Source: Spirirestis rafaelensis WJT71-NPBG6
GTDB lineage: Bacteria > Cyanobacteriota > Cyanobacteriia > Cyanobacteriales > Nostocaceae
Assembly: GCA_019359015.1 (NCBI GenBank)
Contig: JAHHID010000021.1
Location: forward strand, 26,390 to 90,389
Direction of reading: 5' to 3'
Length of the DNA stretch: 64,000 nucleotides
In this document: positions 1 through 9,067 of the stretch, piece after piece
Layout: each line of letters opens with the position of its first letter
Numbering within the stretch: position 1 is the stretch's first letter
Translations under genes and position numbers: made by a program
The notes under the pieces: generated by a model
Told to the model about the DNA's origin: nothing
Databases searched by the model: none
Seen by the model: only the letters and a program-made list of their open reading frames with translations

Positions 1-494
1 GCTTTTTTAAGGTTCTCGGGAATTTGCTCTATATTTAACCTTTCTCTGGTCGCTTCTCCTTGCTGTTGCAAAATACTACCATCACTCGCTTTGATGGTCA
101 GTGTTTGCTCGCGGACAACGACGTTTAGTTCAGATTTATCCGGCAAAGTGCGATCTATTGACCACACAGTATAACTGATGGCTACGATTCCACCACTCAC
201 ACCCAAGCCTAACCAAAACAAAGGGCGACGATAAAGCGGTTTATTGCCACCGGGAAGTTTAGCAATAATTCCAGATGATACACTTTTCACCTGGCTTAGT
301 AACTGCTTTACCTTTCCCAATTTGGTTGGTGCTGTTTCATTCGTAGATTCCTCCTTTGGGTTTTGATTACCAGGAGGTATCAAATCGTGAGAGGATTCTT
401 CCGTATTATTGCCGTGAGGCAATCCCGGTTTTTCTGTGTCTGTGTTACTCAATTTAGTTGATCGTTCCTTGAACCAGGATGTAAACTTCGCCAC
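1..494 (-). CDS. Class A penicillin-binding protein, N-terminal part (runs off the window)
   Basis: Reads on the minus strand from a GTG codon at 494 to the window edge (164 codons). The first 80 or so residues are hydrophilic, rich in Asn, Glu, Ser and Pro, and probably cytoplasmic. A single membrane anchor follows at about residues 91-113. After it comes a periplasmic start with the sequence TLTIKASDGSILQQQGEATR and then EQIPENLKKA, which is typical of the entry to the glycosyltransferase-51 domain of PBP1A-type enzymes (lipid II polymerisation and cross-linking of peptidoglycan). The catalytic domains lie outside the window. The GTG start is chosen because the nearby ATG at 498 is in another frame that stops quickly. 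The gene is divergent from folK. Confidence 0.85.
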   Translation of the reverse strand, partial: MAKFTSWFKERSTKLSNTDTEKPGLPHGNNTEESSHDLIPPGNQNPKEESTNETAPTKLGKVKQLLSQVKSVSSGIIAKLPGGNKPLYRRPLFWLGLGVSGGIVAISYTVWSIDRTLPDKSELNVVVREQTLTIKASDGSILQQQGEATRERLNIEQIPENLKK

Positions 495-699
495 GTCATT
501 TCCTCGCCCAAAGTAGTTACAAGTTAACCACGATTAAAAAAATGGGATTAGCGCACCACGTTTGTGTTAGTATAATATCTCAAAAATAATTAAGTGAACT
601 CATTACGAAACAATGTTTTTTGATAATTGGTGCAGTATTGCGCTCGTTAAGTGCATACACCAATTTTTAGTGTTGTTCGCAGTGAAAGAACATTGATTG

Positions 700-1185
700 A
701 TGAACACAAGTGCGATCGCTCTCGGTAGTAATCTGGGCGATAGAAGTTTAATTTTAGCAGCCGCTGTCGAAACTTTAGCTCAAACACCAGGAATTATCCT
801 AAAAGTTAGATCATGTTGGTATGAAACCAAAGCTGTAGGACCACCACAACCAGATTACTTGAATGGAGCGGCGATTCTGCAAGTAGAAATGACACCGCAG
901 TTGTTATTAGCAGCTTTGTTAACAATTGAAACAAAATTAGGGCGTATTCGTACTGAACGCTGGGGAGCGCGATCGCTTGACTTGGATTTGTTATTATATG
1001 ATGACTTAATTTTGGATACACCAGACCTGCAAATTCCCCATCCCAGAATGCGCGAACGAGCTTTCGTATTAGTACCCCTAGCTGAAATCGCCCCAAATTT
1101 AATTGAACCAGTTTCTCAATGTGAAATTAAAGAACTGGTTAAACAGGTAGACTGTTCTGATGTACATTTATGGATGGGCAATTAA
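700..1185 (+). CDS. folK: 2-amino-4-hydroxy-6-hydroxymethyldihydropteridine pyrophosphokinase
   Basis: HPPK transfers pyrophosphate from ATP to 6-hydroxymethyl-dihydropterin, the step before dihydropteroate synthase in folate synthesis; the enzyme is cytoplasmic. The 161-residue length is normal for the family. Visible signatures are ALGSNLGDR at residues 7-15, the block GRIRTERWGARSLDLDLLLY at 81-100 with the two Mg-binding aspartates (94 and 96), and PHPR at 113-116. ATG 700 is preferred over TTG 697 one codon earlier. The gene is followed 87 bp downstream by a Nudix hydrolase on the same strand, a neighbour often seen in cyanobacteria. Confidence 0.95.
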   Translation: MNTSAIALGSNLGDRSLILAAAVETLAQTPGIILKVRSCWYETKAVGPPQPDYLNGAAILQVEMTPQLLLAALLTIETKLGRIRTERWGARSLDLDLLLYDDLILDTPDLQIPHPRMRERAFVLVPLAEIAPNLIEPVSQCEIKELVKQVDCSDVHLWMGN

Positions 1186-1272
1186 GATTACCACCGATAA
1201 ACGCAGAAAAAGCCTGATTTGACAATTCATCTCAGGAATTATTTGTGTATTATTAGACAACCAAACTTCACT

Positions 1273-1821
1273 ATGCCATTAGGTAGAGAATTACCACAAC
1301 TGCTGAAACAACGCTTGTTCTTCAAAGGACGCAAGTTCAATTTTGAAGTCAATCGCTTGCGTTTACCCAACAACGCGGAAGGAGAATGGGAGTGTATTCG
1401 TCACCCTGGTGGCGCTTTAGCCGTACCCGTAACCCCGGAAGGTAAACTTATACTTGTGCGTCAGTATCGTTTTGCAGTTCAAGGACGCGTGCTAGAATTT
1501 CCAGCCGGGACAGTGGAACTGAATGAAGAACCTCAAGAAACGATTGCGCGGGAAATTGAAGAAGAAACTGGCTATCGTGCCAATAAATGGGAAAAACTAG
1601 GAGAATTTTTTATCGCTCCGGGTTATTCTGATGAAATTATCTATGCTTTTCTGGCGCGAGATTTAGAAAAATTAGAGACACCGCAAAAACAAGATGAAGA
1701 CGAAGATATTGAAACAGTCTTTTTCACCCCCGAAGAACTAGAGAAAGCTATTCTCGATGGTCAACCTGTAGATGCTAAATCGATTTCTAGTTTTATGCTA
1801 GCGCGTCCATTTTTAATTTAG
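1273..1821 (+). CDS. Nudix hydrolase, ADP-ribose pyrophosphatase type
   Basis: 182 residues. The Nudix box is complete at residues 79-101: G79, E85, then REIEEETGY at 93-101, matching Gx5Ex7REUxEExGU. The upstream HPGGALAVPV segment and the C-terminal glutamate-rich stretch resemble ADP-ribose/ADP-sugar pyrophosphatases, which clear free ADP-ribose or related nucleotide sugars. Substrate cannot be fixed from sequence. ATG 1273 is chosen. The frame is open further upstream to a TTG at 1219, but the family normally begins near here. Probably co-transcribed with folK. A strong hairpin follows the stop. Confidence 0.9.
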   Translation: MPLGRELPQLLKQRLFFKGRKFNFEVNRLRLPNNAEGEWECIRHPGGALAVPVTPEGKLILVRQYRFAVQGRVLEFPAGTVELNEEPQETIAREIEEETGYRANKWEKLGEFFIAPGYSDEIIYAFLARDLEKLETPQKQDEDEDIETVFFTPEELEKAILDGQPVDAKSISSFMLARPFLI

Positions 1822-1825
1822 ATTC

Positions 1826-1852
1826 GTAGTGAGCGCTCTTTGCGCTCACTAC
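1826..1852. terminator. Perfect hairpin between convergent genes
   Basis: GTAGTGAGCGC (1826-1836), a five-base TCTTT loop, and the exact reverse complement at 1842-1852. It lies between the Nudix gene and rpmA, which converge, so it could act as a bidirectional terminator, although no clean U-tract follows on either side. Related palindromes with the same GTAGT arms occur at 9637-9685, so it may also be a dispersed repeat. Confidence 0.6.
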
Positions 1853-1860
1853 AATTTATC

Positions 1861-2127
1861 TTAACTAGCCTCAGCAGCCGCGTAAACGCTGACTTTTTTG
1901 CGGGTTTTGCCCTTTCTCTCAAACGTTACCACGCCATCAATTAAGGCAAACAAAGTGTCATCGCTACCGATACCAACGTTGTTACCTGGGTGAAATTTTC
2001 TGCCGCGTTGACGTACTAAAATGTTACCAGCCCGGACAGCTTCACTACCGAAGCGCTTCACACCTAGACGTTGAGCATTAGAGTCACGTCCGTTACGTGT
2101 ACTACCTGTTCCTTTCTTATGAGCCAT
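1861..2127 (-). CDS. rpmA: 50S ribosomal protein bL27
   Basis: 88 residues. It starts [17 protein letters not shown] with the conserved [10 protein letters not shown] and ILVRQRG blocks, which are diagnostic for bL27, the protein whose N-terminal tail reaches the peptidyl-transferase centre. It lies 93 bp downstream of rplU on the same strand, the usual rplU-rpmA pair. The spacer between them carries purine-rich repeats (GGGAAAAGG type). Confidence 0.98.
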   Translation of the reverse strand: MAHKKGTGSTRNGRDSNAQRLGVKRFGSEAVRAGNILVRQRGRKFHPGNNVGIGSDDTLFALIDGVVTFERKGKTRKKVSVYAAAEAS

Positions 2128-2220
2128 AATTTCCTCTTGTGTAGTGGGTAATGGGAATTTGAAGAGGGGAAAAGGTTAAAGGGAAAAGGGAAAAAGCCCA
2201 ATTCCCAATTTCCTTATATA

Positions 2221-2622
2221 TTATTCAACAACAGTTGCTTCAACAGGTGTTGCTTCTGCTTCTTCAGTTTCAGCAGTTGCACCAGAAGGTGCAGTAAATA
2301 CCGAACCGTTCAAGTTGATAGAATCAATCATCAGCCTGGTGACTTCTTGGCGATGTCCGCGCTTTTTGCGGGTTTTCTTTTTCGGCTTCATCTTGTAGAC
2401 TAGAACTTTGCGATCGCGAAAATGTCGCATCACTGTTCCTTCTACAGTTGCCCCTGTCACTAACGGCTGTCCAATAGTAACTTCACCATCGTGCTGGACT
2501 AACAGCACTGCATCTATAGTAACTTTCTCTTCTGCTTCGATATGAAGTAGCTCAATATCGTAAAAGCGACCTGGTTCAACTCTTAGTTGTTTGCCGCCAG
2601 TTTCAATGATTGCGTAAGCCAT
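2221..2622 (-). CDS. rplU: 50S ribosomal protein bL21
   Basis: 133 residues from the ATG at 2622. The start [18 protein letters not shown] is the standard bL21 N-terminus, and an AAGGAT motif sits about ten bases upstream. A longer frame begins 15 codons earlier but adds no conserved sequence. The core includes [16 protein letters not shown], the rRNA-binding basic block. The C-terminal tail after about residue 105 (rich in Glu, Ala and Thr) is an extension common in cyanobacteria. First gene of the rplU-rpmA unit. Confidence 0.97.
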   Translation of the reverse strand: MAYAIIETGGKQLRVEPGRFYDIELLHIEAEEKVTIDAVLLVQHDGEVTIGQPLVTGATVEGTVMRHFRDRKVLVYKMKPKKKTRKKRGHRQEVTRLMIDSINLNGSVFTAPSGATAETEEAEATPVEATVVE

Positions 2623-2888
2623 GAAATAATTATCCTTGAAGATGCCGTACAGGTAGCTGGCTTTCATCTCTTGTGGAGTAGCGATCGCGATCGCATGAAT
2701 CCAGCTTTTGCTGTGTATCTACCTGATCCGAGCAGGAATGAGACAGCCAATTTTCTATTATATCTATACAGTATAGTTCAGTCAAGAAAGATTTCTCAGA
2801 TAAAATTTGCTCTTAATTTAAGTTAATTAGCGAAATCTTCATTTTTGAGTGTGTAGCTATTAGAGACACAGAACAACACCATGAATTC

Positions 2889-2920
2889 TGAGCAACGGGT
2901 AACGTTGCTCAGTTTTTTTT
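2889..2920 (+). terminator. Rho-independent terminator upstream of the nucleotidyltransferase gene
   Basis: TGAGCAACG (2889-2897), loop GGTAA, CGTTGCTCA (2903-2911), one G, then eight T (2913-2920): a perfect 9-bp stem and a U-tract on the plus strand. No plus-strand gene ends here, because rplU upstream is on the minus strand. It therefore ends either a short unannotated transcript or the leader of the gene that begins at 2974. Confidence 0.85.
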
Positions 2921-2973
2921 ATCCTACTCTGAAAACTCATGAGTTAGGGTGGCTGTATTTTATTCAAATCACT

Positions 2974-4062
2974 ATGAAAAGAATTGAAGTTGAACAAAGA
3001 GCTATTTTTATCGGTTTGGCAGGTAGCCACGGCTATGGTTTAAATCGTCCGAGTTCAGACTATGATTATCGTGGGGTTTTTATCGCACCCAAAAGATATT
3101 ATTTAGGATTTGACCGCATTGAACAAAAAGATGCTGGTTGGGATGAGCCAGGAATTTTTCCGTTTTTGGATGGAAACAAAGACACCGTTATATACGAATT
3201 AAGAAAAATCATTCAGTTATTAGCGGGAGCTAATCCCAACGTTTTAGAATTGCTGTGGTTGAATGAATATCCTGTATTAACGAAGGTAGGACAGCATTTA
3301 ATTAACCACAAACAGCTATTTTTGAGCAAAAAGGTAAAGCATACTTATTCTGGTTACGCTTTTGCTCAAATCAAAAAAATGGAAAGTCATCGTAAGTGGT
3401 TGTTACATCCACCGCAAAATAAACCACTAGCATGTGATTTTGGCATAGAAGAAGAAGCAACTCTTAGCAAAGATGAGTTAAATGCCTTTCTGGAGTATCT
3501 TTATCTGTTAATTAGAGGAAGAATTGAGTTTTTAGAAGAAGCCGAACAATTATATCAGTTGTTGACGGCTGATATCGACTTCAAAGGAGTGCTGAAACAA
3601 TATACTTTACCCGATGAGACTTTAGAGTATACACAAAACCTGACAAATAGCCGTAAAGACTTTATTCGCTTGCTTAAGAAAAGTCAAAGTTACCAAGTTG
3701 CTTTAAGAGAATGGAAAGCTTACTTATCCTGGCAGGAAAATAGAAATCCTGCTAGGGCTGAAATGGAAAAAAAGTCAGGTTTTGACCTCAAGCATGGGAT
3801 GCACTGTATTCGTTTGCTACGTAGCGGAGTAGATATATTACGTACAGGAGAAGTTATTGTAGATAGACGAATTGCTGGAGATGCCGAAGATTTAAGAGCA
3901 ATTCTTAATGGTGAGTATTCTTATGAGCAGGTAATGAAAATGGCAGAAGATTTAGTAGCTCAAATGGAAAGTGTTTATCAAAAATCAACTTTGCCACATA
4001 AACCTGACTTGGAGCAAATTAATGAATTGTGTATGGAACTTGTGGAAATGCAGGGGTGGTGA
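2974..4062 (+). CDS. Predicted nucleotidyltransferase (pol beta superfamily)
   Basis: 362 residues from the ATG at 2974, which opens MKRIEVEQRAIFIGLAGS. The next stretch has the hallmark GS-x(n)-SDxD of minimal nucleotidyltransferases (GSHGYGLNRPSSDYDYRG near residues 17-34). The rest of the protein is helical, with HGMHCIRLLR near residue 275, and resembles the COG3541-type group. Substrate is unknown; related proteins occur in phages and bacteria with possible roles in RNA or DNA end modification. An open extension to 2881 would run across a transcription terminator, so it is rejected as the start. No operon partner is visible. Confidence 0.75.
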   Translation: MKRIEVEQRAIFIGLAGSHGYGLNRPSSDYDYRGVFIAPKRYYLGFDRIEQKDAGWDEPGIFPFLDGNKDTVIYELRKIIQLLAGANPNVLELLWLNEYPVLTKVGQHLINHKQLFLSKKVKHTYSGYAFAQIKKMESHRKWLLHPPQNKPLACDFGIEEEATLSKDELNAFLEYLYLLIRGRIEFLEEAEQLYQLLTADIDFKGVLKQYTLPDETLEYTQNLTNSRKDFIRLLKKSQSYQVALREWKAYLSWQENRNPARAEMEKKSGFDLKHGMHCIRLLRSGVDILRTGEVIVDRRIAGDAEDLRAILNGEYSYEQVMKMAEDLVAQMESVYQKSTLPHKPDLEQINELCMELVEMQGW

Positions 4063-4070
4063 CTGAAAAA

Positions 4071-4205
4071 GTGAGAAAGTTGGGAGTCAGGAGTGAGAAA
4101 GTTGGGAGTCAGGAGTGAGAAAGTCAGGAGTCAGGAGTGAAAAAGTGAGAAATCAGGAGTCAGGAGTGAAAAAGTGAGAAGTCAGGAGTCAGGAGTGAAA
4201 AATAA
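4071..4205. repeat. Degenerate tandem repeat (GGAGTCAGGAGTGARAAAGT type)
   Basis: About six imperfect copies of a roughly 20-base unit (GGAGTCAGGAGTGAGAAAGT and variants) lie directly after the nucleotidyltransferase stop codon. The purine-rich sequence is typical of short tandem repeats between genes in Nostoc-like genomes. No coding potential. Confidence 0.8.
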
Positions 4206-4251
4206 AACTCATAACTCTTAATTCCCGTACAGACTTACAACTCCTAACTTT

Positions 4252-4548
4252 TTAAAGAGTTTTGATGATGTCGGCAAAGCCATAGATGCTGATGATGAGC
4301 AATAGCAGTGCTGTAATTTGAGTGATTCGCGTTTGGGGTGAGGGAGCGATCGCTTCTCGCACTAAGATAGAAAAAGATGCTCCAACTACTAAGCTCAACC
4401 CCAATACCAAAAAAGGTCTGTCCGGTATAACAGTCGCAATTCCTAGCATAGCGATCGCCAGCATTAACATCAATAACTCTACAAACCGAGGTGGGTTGTA
4501 TTGGCTAGATATCACAAAAGTCTGGAACCAAAAATGCCAAAATCTCAT
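4252..4548 (-). CDS. Small hypothetical membrane protein
   Basis: 98 residues, not recognised as a named family. Two or three hydrophobic segments are visible: about residues 24-41 (LLMLMLAIAMLGIATVIP), 46-63 and 78-94. The hydrophobic-polar layout and positively charged links are consistent with a real inner-membrane protein rather than a chance frame. It lies between two repeat blocks and is downstream of chlI on the same strand, 104 bp after the chlI stop. No clear Shine-Dalgarno sequence precedes the ATG at 4548. Confidence 0.55.
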   Translation of the reverse strand: MRFWHFWFQTFVISSQYNPPRFVELLMLMLAIAMLGIATVIPDRPFLVLGLSLVVGASFSILVREAIAPSPQTRITQITALLLLIISIYGFADIIKTL

Positions 4549-4552
4549 AACT

Positions 4553-4670
4553 AGGGACTGGGGATTGGGGACTAGGGACTAGGGACTGGGGATTAGGGAT
4601 TAGGAACTAGGGTAAAAATTATTAATATTGTATTATTCCTAGCCCCTAGCCCCTAGCCTCTAGCCCCTAG
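4553..4670. repeat. Heptanucleotide tandem repeats (GGGACTA/GGGATTA and CCCCTAG)
   Basis: 4553-4613 holds about eight copies of 7-base units such as GGGACTA, GGGATTG and GGGATTA. 4639-4670 holds about five copies of CCCCTAG-type units in the opposite sense. These are the short tandemly repeated sequences known from heterocystous cyanobacteria. The second block overlaps the 3' end of chlI. Confidence 0.85.
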
Positions 4671-5774
4671 CTTTTGACCTGTACCGTTTGCTTGTGTAGT
4701 ATCTTCGGTTACTTCTACCCCAAAGACGCGGCTAAAGGTTTTTTCGACTTTGTAGCCAGAATCAATGGATTCTAAGGGGTCTTTCCGCAATCGGTGACGC
4801 AGACATAGAGTAATTACGCGACGAATATCATCAATTGTTACTTCGGTGCGTCCTTCAAATGCAGCGATCGCTTTAGCCGCGCGGTTGGTTACAATGTCAC
4901 CACGCAAGCCATCTACATCCAATTGCGAACAAACTTCCGAAATCTTTACCCGCAAGTCATAATCAATTTTTACTGAAGGCAAAAGCTTCTGAGCATTGAC
5001 AATTTTCTCTTGTAATGCTTCTTGAGTAGTTTGGTTTTTATCAACAAATTCCAGTGGATTTTGGTCAAATTCCGCTCTTTGCTCTACGATTTCCACTCGC
5101 AAAGCTGGTTCTTTCACGGTGCGAATTTCGGCGTGCATTCCAAAACGGTCAAGCAATTGAGGGCGCAATTCACCTTCTTCTGGGTTTCCAGAACCAACCA
5201 GCACAAAACGTGCCGGATGTCTAATAGAAATACCTTCTCGTTCTACCGTGTTCCAACCACTGGCGGCAGAGTCTAGTAGCACGTCTACCAAGTGGTCATC
5301 CAGCAAGTTGACTTCATCCACATAAAGTATACCCCGGTTAGCTTTTGCTAAAAGTCCCGGTTCAAAAGCTTTTACACCTTCAGATAAAGCCTTTTCAATA
5401 TCGATAGTACCGCAAACTCGGTCTTCTGTAGCTCCTAGAGGCAAGTCTACCATTATGACTTTTTTCTGAACTACAGGAATTTCCTCGCCTTGTTCAACAG
5501 CTGCGCGAACTTCATCGCTCATCATATCAGGGTCGCTGGGGTGACTGTTGAAGGGGTCATTGGCAACCACGGGAATTTCTGGCAATAAATCAGCCAGCGC
5601 CCGAATAGTTGTGGATTTGCCGGTGCCGCGATCGCCCATAATCATTACACCACCAATTTTCGGGTCAATCACATTTAACAGCAGCGCCAGTTTCATTTCT
5701 TCCTGACCGACAATTGCCGTAAATGGAAACACTACCCGACGCGTATTAGCCGTGGTTTGAGCAGTAGGACTCAC
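4653..5774 (-). CDS. chlI: Magnesium chelatase subunit I
   Basis: 373 residues. ChlI is the AAA+ ATPase ring that, with ChlD and ChlH, inserts Mg2+ into protoporphyrin IX at the start of chlorophyll synthesis. Walker A is GDRGTGKS at 47-54, Walker B is [10 protein letters not shown] with D153/E154, and the ChlI-specific stretch [20 protein letters not shown] is present with the Arg finger region. The last codons (LGARG and the TAG stop) are read from the CCCCTAG heptamer repeat, so the natural C-terminus has been replaced or extended. The catalytic core is intact. Confidence 0.96.
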   Translation of the reverse strand: MSPTAQTTANTRRVVFPFTAIVGQEEMKLALLLNVIDPKIGGVMIMGDRGTGKSTTIRALADLLPEIPVVANDPFNSHPSDPDMMSDEVRAAVEQGEEIPVVQKKVIMVDLPLGATEDRVCGTIDIEKALSEGVKAFEPGLLAKANRGILYVDEVNLLDDHLVDVLLDSAASGWNTVEREGISIRHPARFVLVGSGNPEEGELRPQLLDRFGMHAEIRTVKEPALRVEIVEQRAEFDQNPLEFVDKNQTTQEALQEKIVNAQKLLPSVKIDYDLRVKISEVCSQLDVDGLRGDIVTNRAAKAIAAFEGRTEVTIDDIRRVITLCLRHRLRKDPLESIDSGYKVEKTFSRVFGVEVTEDTTQANGTGQKLGARG

Positions 5775-5876
5775 GCTTATTACCTTATCAATACTTTTCT
5801 TATTACCGCTTTTTATTGTGCCACAGTTGCGGAATAAGGTAAAAAGTAATAGTGCGATCGCACGCTTGTTTAGTAT

Positions 5877-6059
5877 TTATGTCAAAAGCTGTAATTGTTC
5901 TATAGCCCAAATTTGCCACCAAAGGCGCATTGCTAAAATGACCCAAGTTTGGTAAGCAATCGATAAATCCGTCGATACGTTGACCAGTCCACCGTCATGC
6001 CAGGTTTTGAGTAAGTTACCATCAAAATCAAACTGAGCCAGTTTACCCAGCTTTTGTCC
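5877..6059 (-). pseudogene. Possible C-terminal gene remnant
   Basis: On the minus strand an open stretch of about 60 codons runs from just after a TGA near 6060 to a TAA at 5877-5879. It reads GQKLGKLAQFDFDGNLL near its start and ends AIEQLQLLT. It has coding-like composition (the Trp-rich segment MRLWWQIW) but no suitable start codon. It is most simply the tail of a decayed gene. The parent family is not recognised. Confidence 0.35.
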
Positions 6060-6662
6060 TCATTTTTCACCTTTGCGATCGCTTTGTTGAAGGTTGGGTG
6101 TAAGTCAGATATAAAGAGTTATCTAAAGCCTAAATGTTACACATCATGCTTTCCGGAGCGTAGGCTATAAATCTTACCTTTGCGTTCTATTGAGAAAGAC
6201 TAATGTTTATTGTGTTTGTACAATTTCAGTATTAATACGTTGCTGCTAAATGTGACACCCGCGATGCAAGAAAAAATGGGGAGCAAATAAAAGCTGCTCC
6301 TTTTATTTCTTCAACATGAAGATAAAAGAAGCAGCAGTAGCTGTTTGAGGTTGGTGAGGAAATCTTAAAACGATTAATAGGCAAGAGGGTCAACAATTCA
6401 AAGTCTTAGAAAAGCGCATTGAAGCTGAATCTGAAGTGAATGTCATGATTGCACCACAGTCGGTTAATTAAGTACCCTGCGGATCAGTGGAAGACTTCCA
6501 TGACTCTGCCTTGAAGTACCTCTTAATTTATATAATGCAATATTTATTTACAAATTGCAACTAAAATTTACAAATAATCCTGTGGTCAAACACAAAATAC
6601 ATCTATTAACTGCATGGTTTACAATATAAATCCCGCTCACTGTGCAAATTTAGATAAGAAAA
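6060..6662. other. Intergenic region upstream of queG
   Basis: No intact gene. A weak hairpin GGAGCA...TGCTCC followed by TTTT lies at 6280-6304. At about 6370-6470 a plus-strand stretch without a good start codon reads NRQEGQQFKVLEKRIEAESE and then stops, possibly another decayed fragment. The last 120 bases are AT-rich and probably hold the queG promoter. Confidence 0.4.
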
Positions 6663-7613
6663 ATGAATCAGTTTCCTGCAACGAGCAGCAGTGTAGTAAA
6701 GGAAAAAGCCTTAGAATTAGGATTTCACAAAGTTGGAATTGCAGCTGTAGATGAGACGGATGCTAGAAACGCGCAGCGATTGCAAGCATGGCTAGAACTG
6801 GGTTATCACGCGGATATGGAATGGATGGCTTTGCCGAAGCGTCAGGATATTCGGTTAGTAATGCCAGAAGCGCGATCGGTAATTTGTGTTGCCTTAAATT
6901 ATTACACACCTCACCAACGTCCCGAAGGTGAGGAATACGCTAAAATGTCGCGTTATGGCTGGGGAAGGGATTATCACAAAGTCATGCATAAAAAACTCAA
7001 GGCACTGACTACCTGGTTGCAAGAACAAGGAGTTGGTATTCAAGCGCTTGGTTATGCAGATACAGGACCAGTGCAAGATAAAGTATGGGCGCAACAAGCG
7101 GGAATTGGCTGGATTGCGAAAAATGGTAATGTAATAACTAGGGAATATGGCTCTTGGCTATTTTTGGGAGAAGTGTTGACGAATCTGGAACTGAAGAGCG
7201 ATCGCCCGCATACACAACACTGCGGTACTTGTACTCGTTGTCTTGACGCTTGCCCTACCGGTGCAATTACTCAAGAGTTTGTAATAGATGCCAATCGTTG
7301 CATAGCATATCATACAATTGAAAATCGGGCAGAAAAATTGCCAGAGACAATTGCACCCCATTTGCAAGGCTGGGTTGCTGGTTGCGATATTTGCCAAGAT
7401 GTTTGTCCTTGGAATCAGCGTTTTGCAAAGGAAACGGATGTGGCAGAGTTTCAACCTTACTCTGGGAATCTTGCGCCGAAGCTGGTAGAATTAGCCCAAA
7501 TCTCAGATGACGAGTGGGATAGACAATTTCGGGCATCCGCATTCAGACGGATTAAACCAGAAATGTTACAAAGGAATGCCCGTGCTAATCTGGACAACAA
7601 ACTAGATGGATAG
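6663..7613 (+). CDS. queG: Epoxyqueuosine reductase
   Basis: 316 residues. QueG is a cobalamin-dependent, iron-sulfur enzyme that reduces epoxyqueuosine to queuosine in the wobble base of Tyr, His, Asn and Asp tRNAs. The two [4Fe-4S] sites are visible: C187-x2-C190-x2-C193-x3-C197 (HCGTCTRCLDACP) and C241-x2-C244-x3-C248 (CDICQDVCPWN), with C213 between. YADTGPVQDK at 131-140 carries the conserved acid of the active site. The length is near the short end of the family but complete. ATG 6663 is the only reasonable start. Confidence 0.95.
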   Translation: MNQFPATSSSVVKEKALELGFHKVGIAAVDETDARNAQRLQAWLELGYHADMEWMALPKRQDIRLVMPEARSVICVALNYYTPHQRPEGEEYAKMSRYGWGRDYHKVMHKKLKALTTWLQEQGVGIQALGYADTGPVQDKVWAQQAGIGWIAKNGNVITREYGSWLFLGEVLTNLELKSDRPHTQHCGTCTRCLDACPTGAITQEFVIDANRCIAYHTIENRAEKLPETIAPHLQGWVAGCDICQDVCPWNQRFAKETDVAEFQPYSGNLAPKLVELAQISDDEWDRQFRASAFRRIKPEMLQRNARANLDNKLDG

Positions 7614-7683
7614 CGCATTTAAGCAAGCTAAAGTAAAGGCTAAAAGATGACAAAATATACAAATACTTGCTTAAAGAAAGCAT

Positions 7684-7707
7684 GAAGTATGAAGAACTTC
7701 ATACTTC
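7684..7707. repeat. Palindrome in the leader of the HAD gene
   Basis: GAAGTATGAAG at 7684-7694 and its exact reverse complement CTTCATACTTC at 7697-7707 are separated by two bases. It lies 24 bp before the chosen start of the following gene and could be an operator or an RNA hairpin. No matching copy was noticed elsewhere in the window. Confidence 0.5.
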
Positions 7708-7730
7708 TCTCTTTATACTTTATACTTCAG

Positions 7731-8366
7731 ATGACCCAAAAAGTAATTATTTTCGATTTTGATGGCACAATTGCCGATACAGTAGATGCTCTAGTAAGTA
7801 TTGCTAATCGTTTAGCCCTAGAATTTGATTATATACAAATTACTCCGGAGGAACTTGCCCTTCTCAGGAATTTTACTTCTAGAGAAATTATTAAGTACTC
7901 AGGTATCTCTGTTTTCAAGATACCTTTTTTAGTCAAAAAAGTTAAATCAGAATTAAAAAATAAAATACACGAGTTCAAACCAATTCCCGGAATTAAAGAA
8001 GCATTAATAGAACTTAAAAATGATGGGAATACCCTAGGAATCATTACCTCTAATTCTAAAGATAATGTCAGAGACTTTCTTCAAATAAACGATTTAGACA
8101 GTTTATTTGAGTTTATCTACTCAGGAGTGACAATTTTTGGTAAAACAACAATAATTAATAACGTATTAAGGCAAAAACAACTAAAAACTGAAGAAGTTAT
8201 TTATGTTGGCGATGAAACTAGAGATATAGAAGCATCAAAAAAAGCAAATATCAAAGTGATTGCAGTGACTTGGGGCTTCAATTCACAAGAAGTATTAAGT
8301 AAGCAAAATCCCAACTTTTTGATTGACCAACCAAGTCAACTGCTAGAAGTGATAAAAAATTGCTAA
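7731..8366 (+). CDS. HAD-superfamily phosphatase, phosphoglycolate-phosphatase-like
   Basis: 211 residues. HAD motif I is DFDGT with D9 and D11, motif II is TS at 106-107, motif III includes K138, and motif IV is GDETRD at 160-165. An alpha-helical cap lies between motifs I and II, as in phosphoglycolate phosphatase and PpaX-like enzymes. In a photosynthetic cell 2-phosphoglycolate is a likely substrate, but the substrate is not proven by sequence. The ATG at 7731 gives the usual HAD N-terminus. The in-frame ATG at 7689 lies inside a palindrome and is rejected. Base composition is more AT-rich than its neighbours. Confidence 0.8.
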   Translation: MTQKVIIFDFDGTIADTVDALVSIANRLALEFDYIQITPEELALLRNFTSREIIKYSGISVFKIPFLVKKVKSELKNKIHEFKPIPGIKEALIELKNDGNTLGIITSNSKDNVRDFLQINDLDSLFEFIYSGVTIFGKTTIINNVLRQKQLKTEEVIYVGDETRDIEASKKANIKVIAVTWGFNSQEVLSKQNPNFLIDQPSQLLEVIKNC

Positions 8367-8443
8367 TTGAAAATTGATTATTGGTAATTCAGATAAAACT
8401 TATTACCCATTACCTATTACCAATTACCAGAACATAGAAAAAC

Positions 8444-8818
8444 TTACTTTCCAGGTTGACCTTTTTTTAAAGCTTCTTCTACCAGCTCATCAGTGACATT
8501 AGTAGCATCTTTATTTGCAAAATTGCCAACATCCTTTGCCATATTCATATAATCATCGGGGTTACCAGTTGGCTGTGCTTGCGTTTTTGTTTCTTCTTGT
8601 TTTGACACCTCAAACTTAGGTGCAGTTGCAGCTTCCGCTGCTGCTTTACCTTCAGCTGTGCGGTCAACATCACTGACGCTGTATTGCTGTGCGGCTTTGT
8701 AATCTGCATCCATATCGACTGCTGGCGCTTTTTCTTCACCACTAAGGATATTTTCAGCAGCTAATTGTGCGTCTTGCGTAGAAGCTTCGGCTAGATTGGG
8801 CTTCACTTCATCAGGCAT
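8444..8818 (-). CDS. Hydrophilic hypothetical protein
   Basis: 124 residues, strongly acidic and rich in Ala, Glu, Asp, Lys and Gln, with no hydrophobic segment and low-complexity patches; it is likely disordered. It begins MPDEVKPNLAEASTQDAQLA and ends EALKKGQPGK. A GGGGG motif lies about six bases before the ATG (8818), supporting translation. No function recognised; proteins of this type appear to be cyanobacterial. It stands alone on the minus strand, divergent from the helical carotenoid protein gene. Confidence 0.65.
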   Translation of the reverse strand: MPDEVKPNLAEASTQDAQLAAENILSGEEKAPAVDMDADYKAAQQYSVSDVDRTAEGKAAAEAATAPKFEVSKQEETKTQAQPTGNPDDYMNMAKDVGNFANKDATNVTDELVEEALKKGQPGK

Positions 8819-9067
8819 AACTAACCCCCTAAGTAACTTTTTTTATTTATGAGGTAATCGTAACAAGGTGATGTCTCATCTTCTTGGCATCTATAGATAG
8901 ATTTTTACCTCTATTGAAAGGTAGATAAATTTTTTTAGCTTTAATTTCTAAAACTCTTTCTCTTGGAGGTCGATAACGAAGTCGTTAATAGTCAACAGTA
9001 AAACAGGTATTACTTAGTTCCTTTGAAGCGCAAATAGAATTCGATTAAATAACCTGGGAGATAAATT

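Noticed and set aside
2881..2973. Upstream extension of the nucleotidyltransferase frame starting at 2881
   Set aside because: It would cross a perfect rho-independent terminator (2889-2920), and the family N-terminus begins at 2974.
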